Assembly (NCBI RefSeq): GCF_030398385.1
Contig: NZ_JAOAOQ010000021.1
Location: forward strand, 28,985-92,984
Direction: 5' to 3'
DNA: 64,000 nucleotides
Source: Aquibium sp. ELW1220
Lineage (GTDB): Bacteria > Pseudomonadota > Alphaproteobacteria > Rhizobiales > Rhizobiaceae
The notes below the pieces were generated by a model that searched no databases, was not told where the DNA came from, and saw only the letters and a program-made list of their open reading frames with translations. Below are positions 25,227 to 34,838 of the stretch, in pieces. Within the stretch, counting starts at the first letter, position 1, and every line of letters begins with the position of its first letter. Made by a program: the position numbers and the translations under genes.

Positions 25227-26665
25227 GCGGGCAACCTGTCCTTCAGGCGAAGCAGCGCGATGCGTTCGACCTGCCGGCAGGCGGTGGCGAACTCCTCCTC
25301 GCGCGTGTTGGCGATGCGCCGTTCGAAGGCGGCGAGAATATCGGCCTTCGTCAGGCCCTTCACGGCGATGATGAACGGGAAGCCGAAGCGGTCGACATAG
25401 GCCGAGTTGAGTTCGGTGAAGCGGGCACGCTCGGCATCGGTCAGCGCGTCGAGCCCGGCCGAGGCTTGCTCGGCGCTGGACTCGGCAGTGAGGCGCTTCG
25501 CCTGCGCAAGCTTGCCGGCGAGATCGGGATGCGCCTTCAGCACCCCGAGTCGCTCGTCCTCGCCTGCGGAGCGGAACATGCGGGCGAGCGCGTTGTGCAG
25601 CCCGCCAGCGGAATCATGCGCGGGTCCGAGTTCCAGCTTCCAGGCACGTTCGGCGATCCAGGGCGAATGTTCGAAGACGCCGCCGAAGGCTGCGACGAAG
25701 GCCGCCTCGTCCATGCGCGAAGGGCGCAGTGCCGGCTCCCGGTAGGGATGATGCTCCGCCCAGTGGCGGGCAATGTCGATGCGCCTGGCGACCCAGACCT
25801 TCTCGTGGTCCTGCACGTAGTCGATGAAGCGCTTCAGCGCAGCGGCGCGGCCGGGGCGGCCGATCAGGCGGCAGTGCAGGCCGATGTTCATCATGCCTGC
25901 GCGGCCGGTCTCTCCTTCGGCATAGAGCGTGTCGAAGGCATCCTTGAGGTAGGTGAAGAACTGGTCGCCCTCGGTAAAGCCGGCCTGGATGGCGAAGCGC
26001 ATGTCGTTGGCGTCGAGCGTGTAGGGGATGACGAGCTGCGGCGAGATCGCGTTGCCATGGCCGTCATGGTCGAGCCAGTAGGGCAGGTCGTCGTCATAGG
26101 TGTCGGAGATGTAGGCAAAGCCGCCTTCCTCGCAGGCAAGGCGGACGGAATTGACCGAGGTGCGGCCCAGATAGAGGCCCGCCGGACGTTCGCCGACGAC
26201 TTCGGCATGCAGGCGGATCGCCTCGATCAGGTCGGTGCGCTCGGTCTCGGGATCGTGGTCGCGGTAATCGATCCAGCGCAGGCCGTGGCTCGCGATCTCC
26301 CAGCCGGCCTCCTGCATGGCGGCGACCTGGTCGGGCGAGCGGGCGAGCGCGGAGGCGACGCCGTAGACCGTGACAGGGACATTCGCCGCCGTGAACATGC
26401 GGTGCAGCCGCCAGAAGCCGGCGCGGGCGCCGTATTCGTAGATCGATTCCATGTTCCAGTGGCGCTTGCCCGGCCAGGGCTGGGCGCCGGTGATCTCGGA
26501 CAGGAAGGCCTCGGACGCCGCGTCGCCGTGCAGAACGCAGTTCTCGCCGCCTTCCTCGTAGTTGACGACGAACTGGACGCAGATGCGTGCGCCGCCCGGC
26601 CATTTCGGGTCCGGCGGATTGGCGCCGTAGCCGCGCATGTCGCGGGGATATCGTACTGCGGTCAT
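25223..26665 (-). CDS. puuE-uraD: Bifunctional allantoinase (PuuE type) / OHCU decarboxylase (UraD) fusion
   Basis: 480 aa from the ATG at 26665 (an ATG at 26680 is possible). Residues about 1-305 are a polysaccharide-deacetylase-fold PuuE allantoinase (YPRDMRGYGANPPDPKWPGG, NYEEGGE, SHGLRWIDY). Residues about 313-480 are UraD (FGGVFEHSPWIAERAW, LKAHPDLAGKLA, the end FGFPFIIAVKGL). UraD decarboxylates OHCU to (S)-allantoin and PuuE hydrolyses it to allantoate, so the fusion joins consecutive steps. Such fusions are known in rhizobia. Divergent from the HIU hydrolase gene. Confidence 0.93.
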   Translation of the reverse strand: MTAVRYPRDMRGYGANPPDPKWPGGARICVQFVVNYEEGGENCVLHGDAASEAFLSEITGAQPWPGKRHWNMESIYEYGARAGFWRLHRMFTAANVPVTVYGVASALARSPDQVAAMQEAGWEIASHGLRWIDYRDHDPETERTDLIEAIRLHAEVVGERPAGLYLGRTSVNSVRLACEEGGFAYISDTYDDDLPYWLDHDGHGNAISPQLVIPYTLDANDMRFAIQAGFTEGDQFFTYLKDAFDTLYAEGETGRAGMMNIGLHCRLIGRPGRAAALKRFIDYVQDHEKVWVARRIDIARHWAEHHPYREPALRPSRMDEAAFVAAFGGVFEHSPWIAERAWKLELGPAHDSAGGLHNALARMFRSAGEDERLGVLKAHPDLAGKLAQAKRLTAESSAEQASAGLDALTDAERARFTELNSAYVDRFGFPFIIAVKGLTKADILAAFERRIANTREEEFATACRQVERIALLRLKDRLPA

Positions 26666-26746
26666 GCGCGCTGCTTCCACCCTGCCGTCGCGGATCCTCG
26701 TTCTTCAACAGTACCAAAGGCGATCTTGTCCATTCCTGTCGAAAAA

Positions 26747-26755
26747 TTTGAAAGT
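26747..26755 (+). promoter_or_regulatory. TTTGAAAGT box in the divergent puuE-uraD / uraH promoter region
   Basis: This A+T-rich stretch in the 183-bp gap contains GAAAAATTTGAAAGTC. The same 9-mer TTTGAAAGT occurs at 34839-34847 in the LysR/puuD divergent promoter region. Both gaps serve purine genes, so it may be part of the binding site of the LysR regulator at 33849-34763. Inference from two occurrences only. Confidence 0.3.
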
Positions 26756-26848
26756 CTTTTTGCCGCGGCCCGGATCGTCACGGCTTATGCGACGTTCTGA
26801 ATTGCTGCACTATCCTGTTGGACGGACATGCGAACGGACGGAGACGGG

Positions 26849-27205
26849 ATGACCGGCGGCAAGCTCACCACACATGTTCTCGACACTGCCACCGGCAAGC
26901 CGGCGGCCGGGCTTTCGATCGCGCTCTACAGGGTGAGCGGAAATTCCCACAAGAAGCTGAAGACCGTGGTGACCAATTCCGACGGGCGCTGCGACGAGCC
27001 GCTGCTGGCGGGCCATGACTTCAAGACCGGCACCTACGAACTGGTCTTTTTTGCCGGCGATTACTTGCGCGCGCAGGGAGCCTCGCTGCCCGACCCGCTG
27101 TTCCTCGACCAGATCCCGATCCGCTTCGGCATGGCGGACGCGGCGCATTATCATGTGCCGCTGCTGCTTTCGCCCTTCGGCTATTCCACCTATCGCGGGA
27201 GCTGA
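26849..27205 (+). CDS. uraH: 5-hydroxyisourate hydrolase (transthyretin-like)
   Basis: 118 aa. Start at 26849 chosen for the GGAGA site just upstream; an ATG at 26828 adds 7 residues. Contains the family signatures [14 protein letters not shown] at the N-terminus and YSTYRGS at the C-terminus, whose YRGS residues line the active site. It hydrolyses 5-hydroxyisourate, made by the PuuD urate hydroxylase, to OHCU for the UraD domain. First gene of a rightward operon with xdhA and xdhB (5 nt to xdhA). Confidence 0.94.
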   Translation: MTGGKLTTHVLDTATGKPAAGLSIALYRVSGNSHKKLKTVVTNSDGRCDEPLLAGHDFKTGTYELVFFAGDYLRAQGASLPDPLFLDQIPIRFGMADAAHYHVPLLLSPFGYSTYRGS

Positions 27206-27210
27206 CCCCA

Positions 27211-28683
27211 TTGATCCAGGCCGAGACCCAGATCCGCTTCCTGCTCAACGGCGCAGAGATCGCGCTCTCCGACGTCCGGCCCGACGAGACGCTGCTCGAC
27301 TGGCTGCGGCTTTCCCGGGCGCTGCGCGGCACCAAGGAAGGCTGCGCGGAGGGCGATTGCGGCGCCTGTACCGTTCTGGTCGGACGGCCGACCCCGGACG
27401 GGCTGGTCTACGAGGGCGTCAACGCCTGCATCCGCTTCCTCGGTTCGTTGCATGGCTGCCACGTCGTCACCGTCGAACATCTCAAGGGCGAGGGCGGAGC
27501 GCTGCACCCGGTGCAGCAGGCGATGGTCGATTTCCACGGCTCGCAGTGCGGCTTCTGCACGCCGGGCTTCGTGATGTCGCTCTACGCCATGTGGATGCAG
27601 GATCCGGATCCCAGCGAAGCGGCCGTCGAGAAGGCGCTGCAAGGCAATCTGTGCCGCTGCACCGGCTACGAGCCGATCGTGAAGGCTGCCCGCGCGATCT
27701 CGTCCTACGGGACATTGGAAGAGGATTTCCTGGCGGCCGAGCGCACTGCGGTGGCCGAACGTCTGGCCGCGATCCGCGCCGGCGGGCGGGTGGAGGTGGG
27801 CACCGGCAAGGACCGCTTCGTCCTCCCCGCCAGCGTCGACGATCTCGCCGCCGTGCTGGAGGCCGAGCCGATGGCGACCATCGTCGCCGGCTCGACCGAC
27901 GTCGGGCTGTGGGTGACGAAGTTCATGCGCGACATCGCCCCCGTGGTCTTCATCGGCCATCTCGGCGACCTGAAGACGATATCGGAACGGGACGGCGTGC
28001 TGACCATCGGTGCCGGCGTGAGCTACACGGACGCCTTCGAGACGCTGTCGCGCCGCATTCCCGCGATGGGGCCGCTGATCGACCGGATCGGCGGCGCGCA
28101 GGTGCGCAACATGGGCACCATCGGCGGCAACATCGCCAATGGATCGCCCATCGGCGACATGCCGCCGCCGTTGATCGCGCTCGGCGCCTCGGTCACCTTG
28201 CGCAAGGGCGGGGCACGGCGCACGATCGCCCTGGAGGACTTCTTCGTCGCCTATGGCAAGCAGGACCGGCAGCCCGGCGAGTTCGTGGAAGCGGTGCATG
28301 TTCCCGTGCCTTCTGCGGAGACGCAGTTCGCCGCCTGGAAGGTGACCAAGCGGCGCGACGAGGACATCACGGCCGTTCTCGGCGCCTTCACCCTTTCGAT
28401 CGAGGACGGCGTGGTGCGTGCTGCTCGGATTGCCTATGGCGGCATGGCTGCAACGCCAAAGCGGGCGAAGGGGGTGGAAGCCGCGCTCGTCGGCCAGCCG
28501 TGGACGCTGGAAACGGTGGAGGCGGCGATGGATGTCTATCCGAGCGATTTCCAGCCGATCTCCGACATGCGCGCCTCGGCTGAGTATCGCATGCTGGCCG
28601 CGCGGAACCTCCTCAAGCGCTTCTTCCTCGTCCATGGCGGGGCGGAGATGCCGGTGACGGTGAGCCGGGAAAGGGCCGCCTGA
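27211..28683 (+). CDS. xdhA: Xanthine dehydrogenase small subunit (2Fe-2S and FAD)
   Basis: 490 aa from a TTG at 27211, 5 nt after uraH. The plant-type [2Fe-2S] domain has C45, C50 and C53 in CAEGDCGACTVLVG; the second cluster is in HGSQCGFCTPGF and GNLCRCTGYEPI. An FAD-binding CO-dehydrogenase flavoprotein domain (about 190-350; IVAGSTDVGLWV, NMGTIGGNIANGSPIGD) and its C-terminal domain follow. It passes electrons from the Mo site of XdhB to NAD. Confidence 0.95.
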   Translation: MIQAETQIRFLLNGAEIALSDVRPDETLLDWLRLSRALRGTKEGCAEGDCGACTVLVGRPTPDGLVYEGVNACIRFLGSLHGCHVVTVEHLKGEGGALHPVQQAMVDFHGSQCGFCTPGFVMSLYAMWMQDPDPSEAAVEKALQGNLCRCTGYEPIVKAARAISSYGTLEEDFLAAERTAVAERLAAIRAGGRVEVGTGKDRFVLPASVDDLAAVLEAEPMATIVAGSTDVGLWVTKFMRDIAPVVFIGHLGDLKTISERDGVLTIGAGVSYTDAFETLSRRIPAMGPLIDRIGGAQVRNMGTIGGNIANGSPIGDMPPPLIALGASVTLRKGGARRTIALEDFFVAYGKQDRQPGEFVEAVHVPVPSAETQFAAWKVTKRRDEDITAVLGAFTLSIEDGVVRAARIAYGGMAATPKRAKGVEAALVGQPWTLETVEAAMDVYPSDFQPISDMRASAEYRMLAARNLLKRFFLVHGGAEMPVTVSRERAA

Positions 28684-28685
28684 CC

Positions 28686-31031
28686 ATGAACAAGCACGCA
28701 TCTCCCTCGCTGACGGCCAAGACGATCGTCGGCGGCGTCGCCTCCAGTCAGAGGCACGATTCGGCGCACAAGCACGTGACCGGGCAGGCCGTCTACATCG
28801 ACGACATGCCGGAACCGGCCGGGCTGCTGCATGCCTATCTCGGGCTGTCGACGGTGCCTCATGCTGCGATCGTGTCCATGGATCTGTCGGCGGTGCGCGC
28901 GGCACCGGGCGTGGTCGACGTCCTCACGGGCCATGACATGCCGGCTTCCAACGACATTTCGCCGACGCACCGGCACGACGAGCCGGTGCTGGCCACCGAC
29001 AAGGTGCAGTTCCTCGGTCAGCCGATCTTCGCGGTGGTGGCCGAGACGCGCGAGCAGGCGCGACGGGCCTGCAAGCTGGCGAAGATCGAGTATGCCGAAG
29101 AGCCGTTCGTCACCGACATCCTCGACCTCGACCGGCGCGAAGGCAAGCTGGTGACGCCGCCGCTGACGCTGAAGCGGGGCGACGCGGCTGCGGCGATCGA
29201 GGCCGCGCCGCGCCGGCTCAAGGGCACGATGCAGCTCGGCGGCCAGGACCATTTCTACCTCGAGGGCCACATCGCCATGGCGGTGCCCGGCGAGGACATG
29301 GACGTGACGCTCTATTCGTCCACGCAGCACCCCAGCGAGGTGCAACACATGGTGGCGCAGGTGCTGGGCGTGCCGAGCCATGCGGTGACGGTGGAGATCC
29401 GGCGCATGGGCGGCGGCTTCGGCGGCAAGGAGACGCAGGGCAACCAGTTCGCGGCCATCGCCGCGGTGGCCGCCAAGCGGCACGGCCGCGCGGTCAAGAT
29501 CCGGCCCGACCGCGACGACGACATGACCGCGACCGGCAAGAGGCACGATTTCGTCATCGACTACGACGTCGGCTTCGACGACGAAGGCGCCATCCTCGGT
29601 GTCGACTATTTCTTTGCGGCGCGGGCCGGCTTCTCGGCGGATCTGTCGGGCGCGGTGACCGATCGCGCGCTTTTCCACTGCGACAACACCTACTACTACC
29701 CGGCGGTGAAGGCGCAGTCGGCGCCGCTCTATACCAATACCGTGTCCAACACCGCCTTCCGCGGCTTCGGCGGTCCGCAGGGCATCGTCGGCTGCGAGCG
29801 GGTGATCGACGAGGTGGCCTTCGCGCTGGGCAAGGACCCTCTGGAGATACGCAAGCGGAATTTCTACGGCACGACGGACCGCAACGTGACGCCCTATCAC
29901 CAGACGGTGGAGGACAACATCATCCACCGCATCGTCGAGGAGCTGGAAACCGGCGCCGACTATGCCGGGCGGCGCAAAGCGATCGCGGCGTTCAATGCAG
30001 GGAGCCCGGTGCTGAAGCGCGGGCTGGCGCTGACGCCGGTGAAGTTCGGCATCTCGTTCACCGCCACGCATTTCAATCAGGCGGGTGCGCTGGTGCATGT
30101 CTATGCCGACGGGTCGGTGCACCTGAACCATGGCGGGACGGAGATGGGGCAGGGGCTCTACGTCAAGATCGCGCAGGTGGTGGCGGAAGAGTTCCAGATC
30201 GACATCGATCAGGTGAAGATCACGGCGACCACCACGGCCAAGGTGCCGAACACGTCGGCGACGGCCGCCTCGTCGGGCACCGACCTCAACGGCATGGCGG
30301 CGCAGGCGGCGGCGCGCACGATCCGGCAGCGGTTGACCGATTTCGCGGCCGAGAAGTACCAGGTGCCGACCGACCAGGTCGTCTTCCTGCCCAACCGGGT
30401 GCGGGTGGGCAACCAGGAGATCGCCTTCGGCGCGCTCACCCAGCAGGCCTACATGGCGCGGGTGCAGCTTTCGGCCACCGGCTTCTACAAGACGCCGAAG
30501 ATCCACTGGGACCGCGACAAGGGGCAGGGCACGCCGTTCTATTACTTCGCCTATGGCGCTGCCTGCGCGGAGGTGGAGATCGACACGCTGACGGGCGAGA
30601 CCATGGTGGAGCGCGTCGACATCCTGCACGAGACCGGGCGTTCGCTGAACAAGGCGATCGACATCGGCCAGATCGAAGGCGGCTTCATCCAGGGCATGGG
30701 CTGGCTGACGACGGAGGAACTGGTGTGGGACGGCAAGGGCCGACTGCGGACGCACGCGCCTTCCACCTACAAGATCCCGCTCGCGTCGGACCGGCCGAAG
30801 ATCTTCAACGTGACGCTGGCCGATTGGCCCGAAGCGGGCGAGCCGACCATCCACCGCTCCAAGGCCGTGGGCGAGCCGCCCTTCTGCCTCGGCATCGCGG
30901 TCTTCCATGCCATCTCGGATGCCGTGGCGAGCGCTGCCGACCACCGCATCTGTCCCCGCCTCGACGCCCCGGCGACGCCCGAGCGCGTGCTGATGGCGGT
31001 CGAGCGGCTGAAGCGGGAGGCTGGCGCATAG
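28686..31031 (+). CDS. xdhB: Xanthine dehydrogenase large (molybdopterin-binding) subunit
   Basis: 781 aa, 2 nt after xdhA. Begins with the a/b hammerhead domain (GQAVYIDDMPEPAGLLHAYL). The Mo-cofactor domain shows GGQDHFYLEG, RRMGGGFGGKETQ, the substrate Arg region TAFRGFGGPQG, HGGTEMGQGLYVK, and the catalytic Glu in SKAVGEPPFCLG near the C-terminus. It oxidises hypoxanthine and xanthine to urate in the cytosol. All key residues are present. Confidence 0.96.
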   Translation: MNKHASPSLTAKTIVGGVASSQRHDSAHKHVTGQAVYIDDMPEPAGLLHAYLGLSTVPHAAIVSMDLSAVRAAPGVVDVLTGHDMPASNDISPTHRHDEPVLATDKVQFLGQPIFAVVAETREQARRACKLAKIEYAEEPFVTDILDLDRREGKLVTPPLTLKRGDAAAAIEAAPRRLKGTMQLGGQDHFYLEGHIAMAVPGEDMDVTLYSSTQHPSEVQHMVAQVLGVPSHAVTVEIRRMGGGFGGKETQGNQFAAIAAVAAKRHGRAVKIRPDRDDDMTATGKRHDFVIDYDVGFDDEGAILGVDYFFAARAGFSADLSGAVTDRALFHCDNTYYYPAVKAQSAPLYTNTVSNTAFRGFGGPQGIVGCERVIDEVAFALGKDPLEIRKRNFYGTTDRNVTPYHQTVEDNIIHRIVEELETGADYAGRRKAIAAFNAGSPVLKRGLALTPVKFGISFTATHFNQAGALVHVYADGSVHLNHGGTEMGQGLYVKIAQVVAEEFQIDIDQVKITATTTAKVPNTSATAASSGTDLNGMAAQAAARTIRQRLTDFAAEKYQVPTDQVVFLPNRVRVGNQEIAFGALTQQAYMARVQLSATGFYKTPKIHWDRDKGQGTPFYYFAYGAACAEVEIDTLTGETMVERVDILHETGRSLNKAIDIGQIEGGFIQGMGWLTTEELVWDGKGRLRTHAPSTYKIPLASDRPKIFNVTLADWPEAGEPTIHRSKAVGEPPFCLGIAVFHAISDAVASAADHRICPRLDAPATPERVLMAVERLKREAGA

Positions 31032-31150
31032 CGGCTGCTGACGCAGGCCGCGTGGCGGGGTACTGTTCCGGCATGCTGGAGTTCGAAGCGCATCCTGTCC
31101 CAAGGTATGCAGCCACCTTTCCGGGCGGCGGTGGAGCCGCGGCGTCCGCG

Positions 31151-31316
31151 TCCTCCCTCCCCCTTGCGGGCAGGGGCCGGGGGTGGGGGGCGGTGCGACG
31201 GATTCGACGGGGGATGACGTTGCCAGCGGCGCCTCACATGCGAACCTCCACCCTTACCCGCCGGGGCGAGCCGCTCGTCTCGCCGGTCCTTCGGACCCCC
31301 GCAAGGGGGAGGGGGA
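31151..31316. repeat. Composite GC-rich inverted-repeat element between xdhB and xdhC
   Basis: Outer arms CCCTCCCCCTTGCGGG (31154-31169) and the exact inverse (31298-31313). Between them lies a CTTACCCGCCGGGGCGAG segment like the family-4 palindrome, and GGTCCTTCGGACC forms a small hairpin next to the right arm. The 349-bp gap 31032-31380 holds no credible gene and appears to be entirely this kind of repeat. Confidence 0.8.
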
Positions 31317-31380
31317 CACGGGCGTTGGCGGCAAGGATGCGGTGCATCGGCCTCGGCGCTACGCCGGGGGGTGCCGTCCG

Positions 31381-32211
31381 ATGCCCGTGACCGCGCCATC
31401 GCTGCGCGCCTTCCTCGGCGCTCATGCGCCTTTTGCCAAGGTCACCGTGACGGAGGCGAAGGGGTCGACGCCTCGGGAGACAGGGACGTGGATGCTGGTC
31501 GGGTCGACGGCGATCTTCGGCACGATCGGCGGCGGCCAGCTCGAGTTCATGGCGATCGCTGAGGCGCGGGAGATGCTGCGGGGCCGCCCCTCCCCGCTGC
31601 CGGGAGCGTCGGGCGTTCATACCCTCTCCATCCCGCTCGGCCCCGAGATCGGACAGTGCTGCGGCGGGCGCGTGGTGCTGTCGATCAGCCGGGTGAGCGA
31701 TGCCGATCGAACGGCGCTGGTCGAAACGGCGGTGGCCGAAGACGCCCGGCTGCCGGCCGTCCTCGTCTTCGGTGGCGGCCATGTCGGACGGGCGCTGGCG
31801 CAGGCTCTGGCGCTGCTGCCGGTGCGGGCCTCGGTGGTGGAGACGCGCGCCGACGCAATCGAGGGCTTCCCGCTGGCGGTCGAGACCAAGCTGACGCCGA
31901 TGCCGGAGGAACATGTGCGCGCTGCACTTCCGGGCACCGCCTTCGTGGTGCTCACCCATGACCACGCGCTCGACTTCCTGATCGTCGCCGAAGCGTTGCG
32001 GCGGGGCGATGCCGCCTATGTCGGCATGATCGGATCGCAGACCAAGAAGGCGACGTTCCGAAGCTGGTTCCTGAAGACCGCCAACGGGAGCGAGGCCGAG
32101 TTCGCGCGCCTCGTGTCGCCGATCGGCGGCGTGTCAGTGCGCGACAAGCGCCCGGCGGTGATCGCGGCCCTTGCCGCCGCCGAGATCATGACCGCGCTGG
32201 CGCGGGGCTGA
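31381..32211 (+). CDS. xdhC: Xanthine dehydrogenase accessory protein XdhC
   Basis: 276 aa. The N-terminal XdhC/CoxI motif (PFAKVTVTEAKGSTPRETG, GTIGGGQLEF) is followed by QCCGGRVVLSI and a C-terminal Rossmann-like domain (LVFGGGHVGRALAQAL, VGMIGSQTKKATF). XdhC delivers sulfurated molybdenum cofactor to XdhB. It is separated from xdhB by a repeat element but is in the same orientation. The start directly follows GGGGGG-rich repeat flank rather than a classical ribosome site. Confidence 0.94.
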   Translation: MPVTAPSLRAFLGAHAPFAKVTVTEAKGSTPRETGTWMLVGSTAIFGTIGGGQLEFMAIAEAREMLRGRPSPLPGASGVHTLSIPLGPEIGQCCGGRVVLSISRVSDADRTALVETAVAEDARLPAVLVFGGGHVGRALAQALALLPVRASVVETRADAIEGFPLAVETKLTPMPEEHVRAALPGTAFVVLTHDHALDFLIVAEALRRGDAAYVGMIGSQTKKATFRSWFLKTANGSEAEFARLVSPIGGVSVRDKRPAVIAALAAAEIMTALARG

Positions 32212-33300
32212 TCAGATCACCACCGCGTCGACCGGCCGCCGCAGCGACATCGGCAATGGCGGGGCGTGACCGAACCGGACGACGAGATCCGGCCGCTCGC
32301 CGGCTTCGAGGCCCAGCCACTGCGCGAATCCGCTCCGCAATGCAGCCACTTCGACCGGCTGGTTGACGAAGGCCTGGGCGATGCCGAGCGCCGTCGCCTT
32401 GAGCGCGAAGCGCTGGTATGCGCGTCCCGCCTTCACCCAGTGCTCGCGGTCGTCCTTTGCCGACACGAAGACTGCGATACCCGAAGACGACCGGATCTGG
32501 CGGGCATATTTGTCGTTCTCGCTGCTCGTCCTGAAGACCAGCGGAAACAGCATGCTTGCCAGCCAGTCCGGCAGGGTCGGATTGCCCGATGACGCCGAAT
32601 AGAGGCCGTCTCGTGTTTCCAAAGCGCTGCCCTCGTTGAAACGAAGCCAGTGCTTCAGCTCTTCGACGAAGGCGGGATCCTCCATCTGGGCGGTGTTGCC
32701 GGCGACGACGTGATCGAGCGCGGTCGCGATGCGCGGCTTGTCGAGCAGGTAGACGATCCGGACGCCGTCGACCCGGGCCGCTTCCTCCATCGACTTCAGG
32801 TCCGCCGCGGCTACGGGTCTGCCGTCGTAGTCGCTTCGTGTGCATTGGCGCCTCGGCACAGCCTCGAACAGATCGTCCGTTCCGGCAGGGCCACGTTCCA
32901 GCGCGAGGATCAGCCGCCGCTCGTCCTCCGTGTCGACGCGGACATCGCCGTGGAGGCTGACGGCTCTTGCCGCGATGAGGAAGTTTTCGGCCGCGCAGCC
33001 GAGGCTCGCCCACAGGTGGTGATCGTCCGGATCGACGACAGGCGTCCGGCGCGCGACATCGGGAAGGATTTCGACCGTGCGTACGCCAAGGGCGAACCGC
33101 CATGGCTGCGTGTTGTGACCGCTGGCGGCGAGCGTCGCATAGCGGACGCAGTCGGCAAGACCGGCATGGCCCGGCAGCGGCTCGCGGAGCCTGCGGACCG
33201 CTTTCTCGTAGCTCGTCATGTCGGTGGCCTCTCCGCATCCGGCCAGCGACGTGACGATCCCTGCACCACCTGCGCAAAGCACCGCCCGTCTCGTCAGCAT
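32212..33300 (-). CDS. Acg-family FMN-binding nitroreductase-like protein with Tat/lipoprotein signal
   Basis: 362 aa. Begins MLTRRAVLCAGGAGIVTSLAGCG: a twin-arginine-like start followed by an LAGC lipobox, so an exported, possibly lipid-anchored protein. The nitroreductase half-domains are seen in CVRYATLAASGHNTQPWRF (FMN phosphate contact), SLGCAAENFLIAA and GLYSASSGNPTLPDW, with a C-terminal half (AYQRFALKATALGIAQAFVNQP). Acg-like proteins may sequester FMN rather than catalyse. Convergent with xdhC, adjoining without a gap. Confidence 0.82.
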   Translation of the reverse strand: MLTRRAVLCAGGAGIVTSLAGCGEATDMTSYEKAVRRLREPLPGHAGLADCVRYATLAASGHNTQPWRFALGVRTVEILPDVARRTPVVDPDDHHLWASLGCAAENFLIAARAVSLHGDVRVDTEDERRLILALERGPAGTDDLFEAVPRRQCTRSDYDGRPVAAADLKSMEEAARVDGVRIVYLLDKPRIATALDHVVAGNTAQMEDPAFVEELKHWLRFNEGSALETRDGLYSASSGNPTLPDWLASMLFPLVFRTSSENDKYARQIRSSSGIAVFVSAKDDREHWVKAGRAYQRFALKATALGIAQAFVNQPVEVAALRSGFAQWLGLEAGERPDLVVRFGHAPPLPMSLRRPVDAVVI

Positions 33301-33519
33301 CGCCTTCTCCTGAACTTCGCAGCAAGACTAGCAATGCTCGCAGAGATTGTCTTTGCGCGAGATCAACCAGCGACAAGGTTGAAGCGTGCGCCGTGCCAGA
33401 TCTGCTCTTGCTCCTGCGCGAGAGCATCCGGGAACCGGAGCGGGTCGAGGTCGCGCGGGAAGGCGGTGATAACGTCTGGCGTCGCAGCGTCACCGCCTTC
33501 GTCTGCCTCATGAACTGAT

Positions 33520-33840
33520 TCAGTTGCGGTGTTCGTCCGGCTCCGCGGCAGTCTCGCCTTCGCCGGACCCGTCGAGGATGGCCGCGAAGCTGCGGGCCGC
33601 CCGGCGCCGCAGACGCTGTCGCCCGGCCACGACGCCGAACAGGAAGAACAAGGCGAAGGCTGGCATGGCTGACGCCAGCGCGATGCCGAAGGCGCCGGTT
33701 GCGCATCCGGGGCCGCCCAAGGCCGCGCATCGCGGATCGAGGAGGTGCGACAGCGCCAGGATCGAAAAATAGAGGACCATCGGGAGCGCAACCATGCCTG
33801 CGAGGCCCCAGGCGATTGCGGCGAGGAGGACGCGGCCCAT
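33520..33840 (-). CDS. Small inner-membrane protein, unknown function
   Basis: 106 aa. Two clear hydrophobic segments (LLAAIAWGLAGMVALPMVLYF and FGIALASAMPAFALFFLFGVV) bracket a short loop with two Cys residues, followed by an Arg-rich then acidic cytosolic tail (RRRAARSFAAILDGSGEGE). A GAGGAC ribosome site precedes the ATG. It starts 9 nt after the LysR gene on the same strand and may be co-transcribed. No family recognised. Confidence 0.6.
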   Translation of the reverse strand: MGRVLLAAIAWGLAGMVALPMVLYFSILALSHLLDPRCAALGGPGCATGAFGIALASAMPAFALFFLFGVVAGRQRLRRRAARSFAAILDGSGEGETAAEPDEHRN

Positions 33841-33848
33841 CGCCGTCC

Positions 33849-34763
33849 TCAGCGACCCGAGAGGATGTCGCGGATCATCCGCTGGCAGCGGTCGGCCATG
33901 AAGTCGAGCAGGAGGCGCAGCTTGGTGTCCTGGTATTGGCGGTGCGGGAAGACCGCGGCGAGTTGCACCGGGGCCGGCGGTGTTCCCGGCAGGATCACCT
34001 GCAGGCGCCGGTCGCGGATGAAGGGTTCGACCTCGAAGCGCGGCTTCAGGATCACGCCGTGGCCGGCGAGCGCCCAGCCGGTCAGCACGTCGCCATCGTC
34101 GGAATCATAGGGACCGCGGACGTCGAGCTTGCGCGGTCCGGCCCCCGTCTGCAGCGTCCAGAAATGCTCGCGGGCGCCGGGATAGCGCAGCATCAGACAG
34201 TCGTGTGCGAGAAGCTCCTCGGGCGTCGCCGGCTCGCCGCGCTTGTCGAGATAGGTCGGGCTGGCGACCAGCACGCGCTCGCAATCGAGGATGCCGCGCA
34301 TCCTCAGGCTCGAATCCTCCAGCAGGCCGAGGCGGAAGGCAACGTCGATCCCTTCCTTCAGGATGTCGACCTCGTGGTCGGAGAGGCGCAGGCGCACCTC
34401 GATGTCGGGATAGCGGTTGCGGAATTCGGGAATGCCGGATGCGATCATGCGCCGGCCGAGACCGAGCGGTGCGGTGACGCGGATGGTGCCGCGCGGCTGG
34501 CCGGACAGGGCGCTGACGGCGGCTTCCGCATCCGAAACCGCTTCCAGCACCTTCCTCGCGCCTTCGTAGAAGACGCGCCCCTGCTCGGTGGGCATCAACT
34601 GGCGAGTCGTTCGGTTGAACAGGCGCACGCCGAGGTGTTTTTCCAGCTCCTTGATGCGGTTCGACGCGACGGCCGGCGAAATGCGCATGTCGCGCCCGGC
34701 GGCGGACAGGTTGCCCAGTTCCACCACCCGGACGAAGACGGCGACGTTGTCGAGATAGGCCAT
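33849..34763 (-). CDS. LysR-family transcriptional regulator, candidate purine-catabolism regulator
   Basis: 304 aa from the ATG at 34763; an ATG at 34772 adds three residues, and neither has a clear ribosome site. The N-terminal HTH is FVRVVELGNLSAAGRDMRIS and AVASNRIKELEKHLGVRLF. The effector domain (about 90-295; GTIRVTAPLGLGRRM, FRLGLLEDSSL) is complete. It is divergent from puuD (157 bp gap) and sits between xdhC and puuD, so control of purine genes is likely but unproven. Confidence 0.9.
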   Translation of the reverse strand: MAYLDNVAVFVRVVELGNLSAAGRDMRISPAVASNRIKELEKHLGVRLFNRTTRQLMPTEQGRVFYEGARKVLEAVSDAEAAVSALSGQPRGTIRVTAPLGLGRRMIASGIPEFRNRYPDIEVRLRLSDHEVDILKEGIDVAFRLGLLEDSSLRMRGILDCERVLVASPTYLDKRGEPATPEELLAHDCLMLRYPGAREHFWTLQTGAGPRKLDVRGPYDSDDGDVLTGWALAGHGVILKPRFEVEPFIRDRRLQVILPGTPPAPVQLAAVFPHRQYQDTKLRLLLDFMADRCQRMIRDILSGR

Positions 34764-34838
34764 GGGGGGCATCTGCCAGGGTGACGGGGCTGTGCCCCAC
34801 GGTTTCCTTTGACGGCAGACTATTATTTTCTAGATTTT

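Noticed and set aside
28536..31103. An 855-codon minus-strand open frame opposite xdhB
   Set aside because: Shadow of xdhB; composition His/Arg/Asp-rich, no domain, and all xanthine dehydrogenase motifs are on the plus strand.
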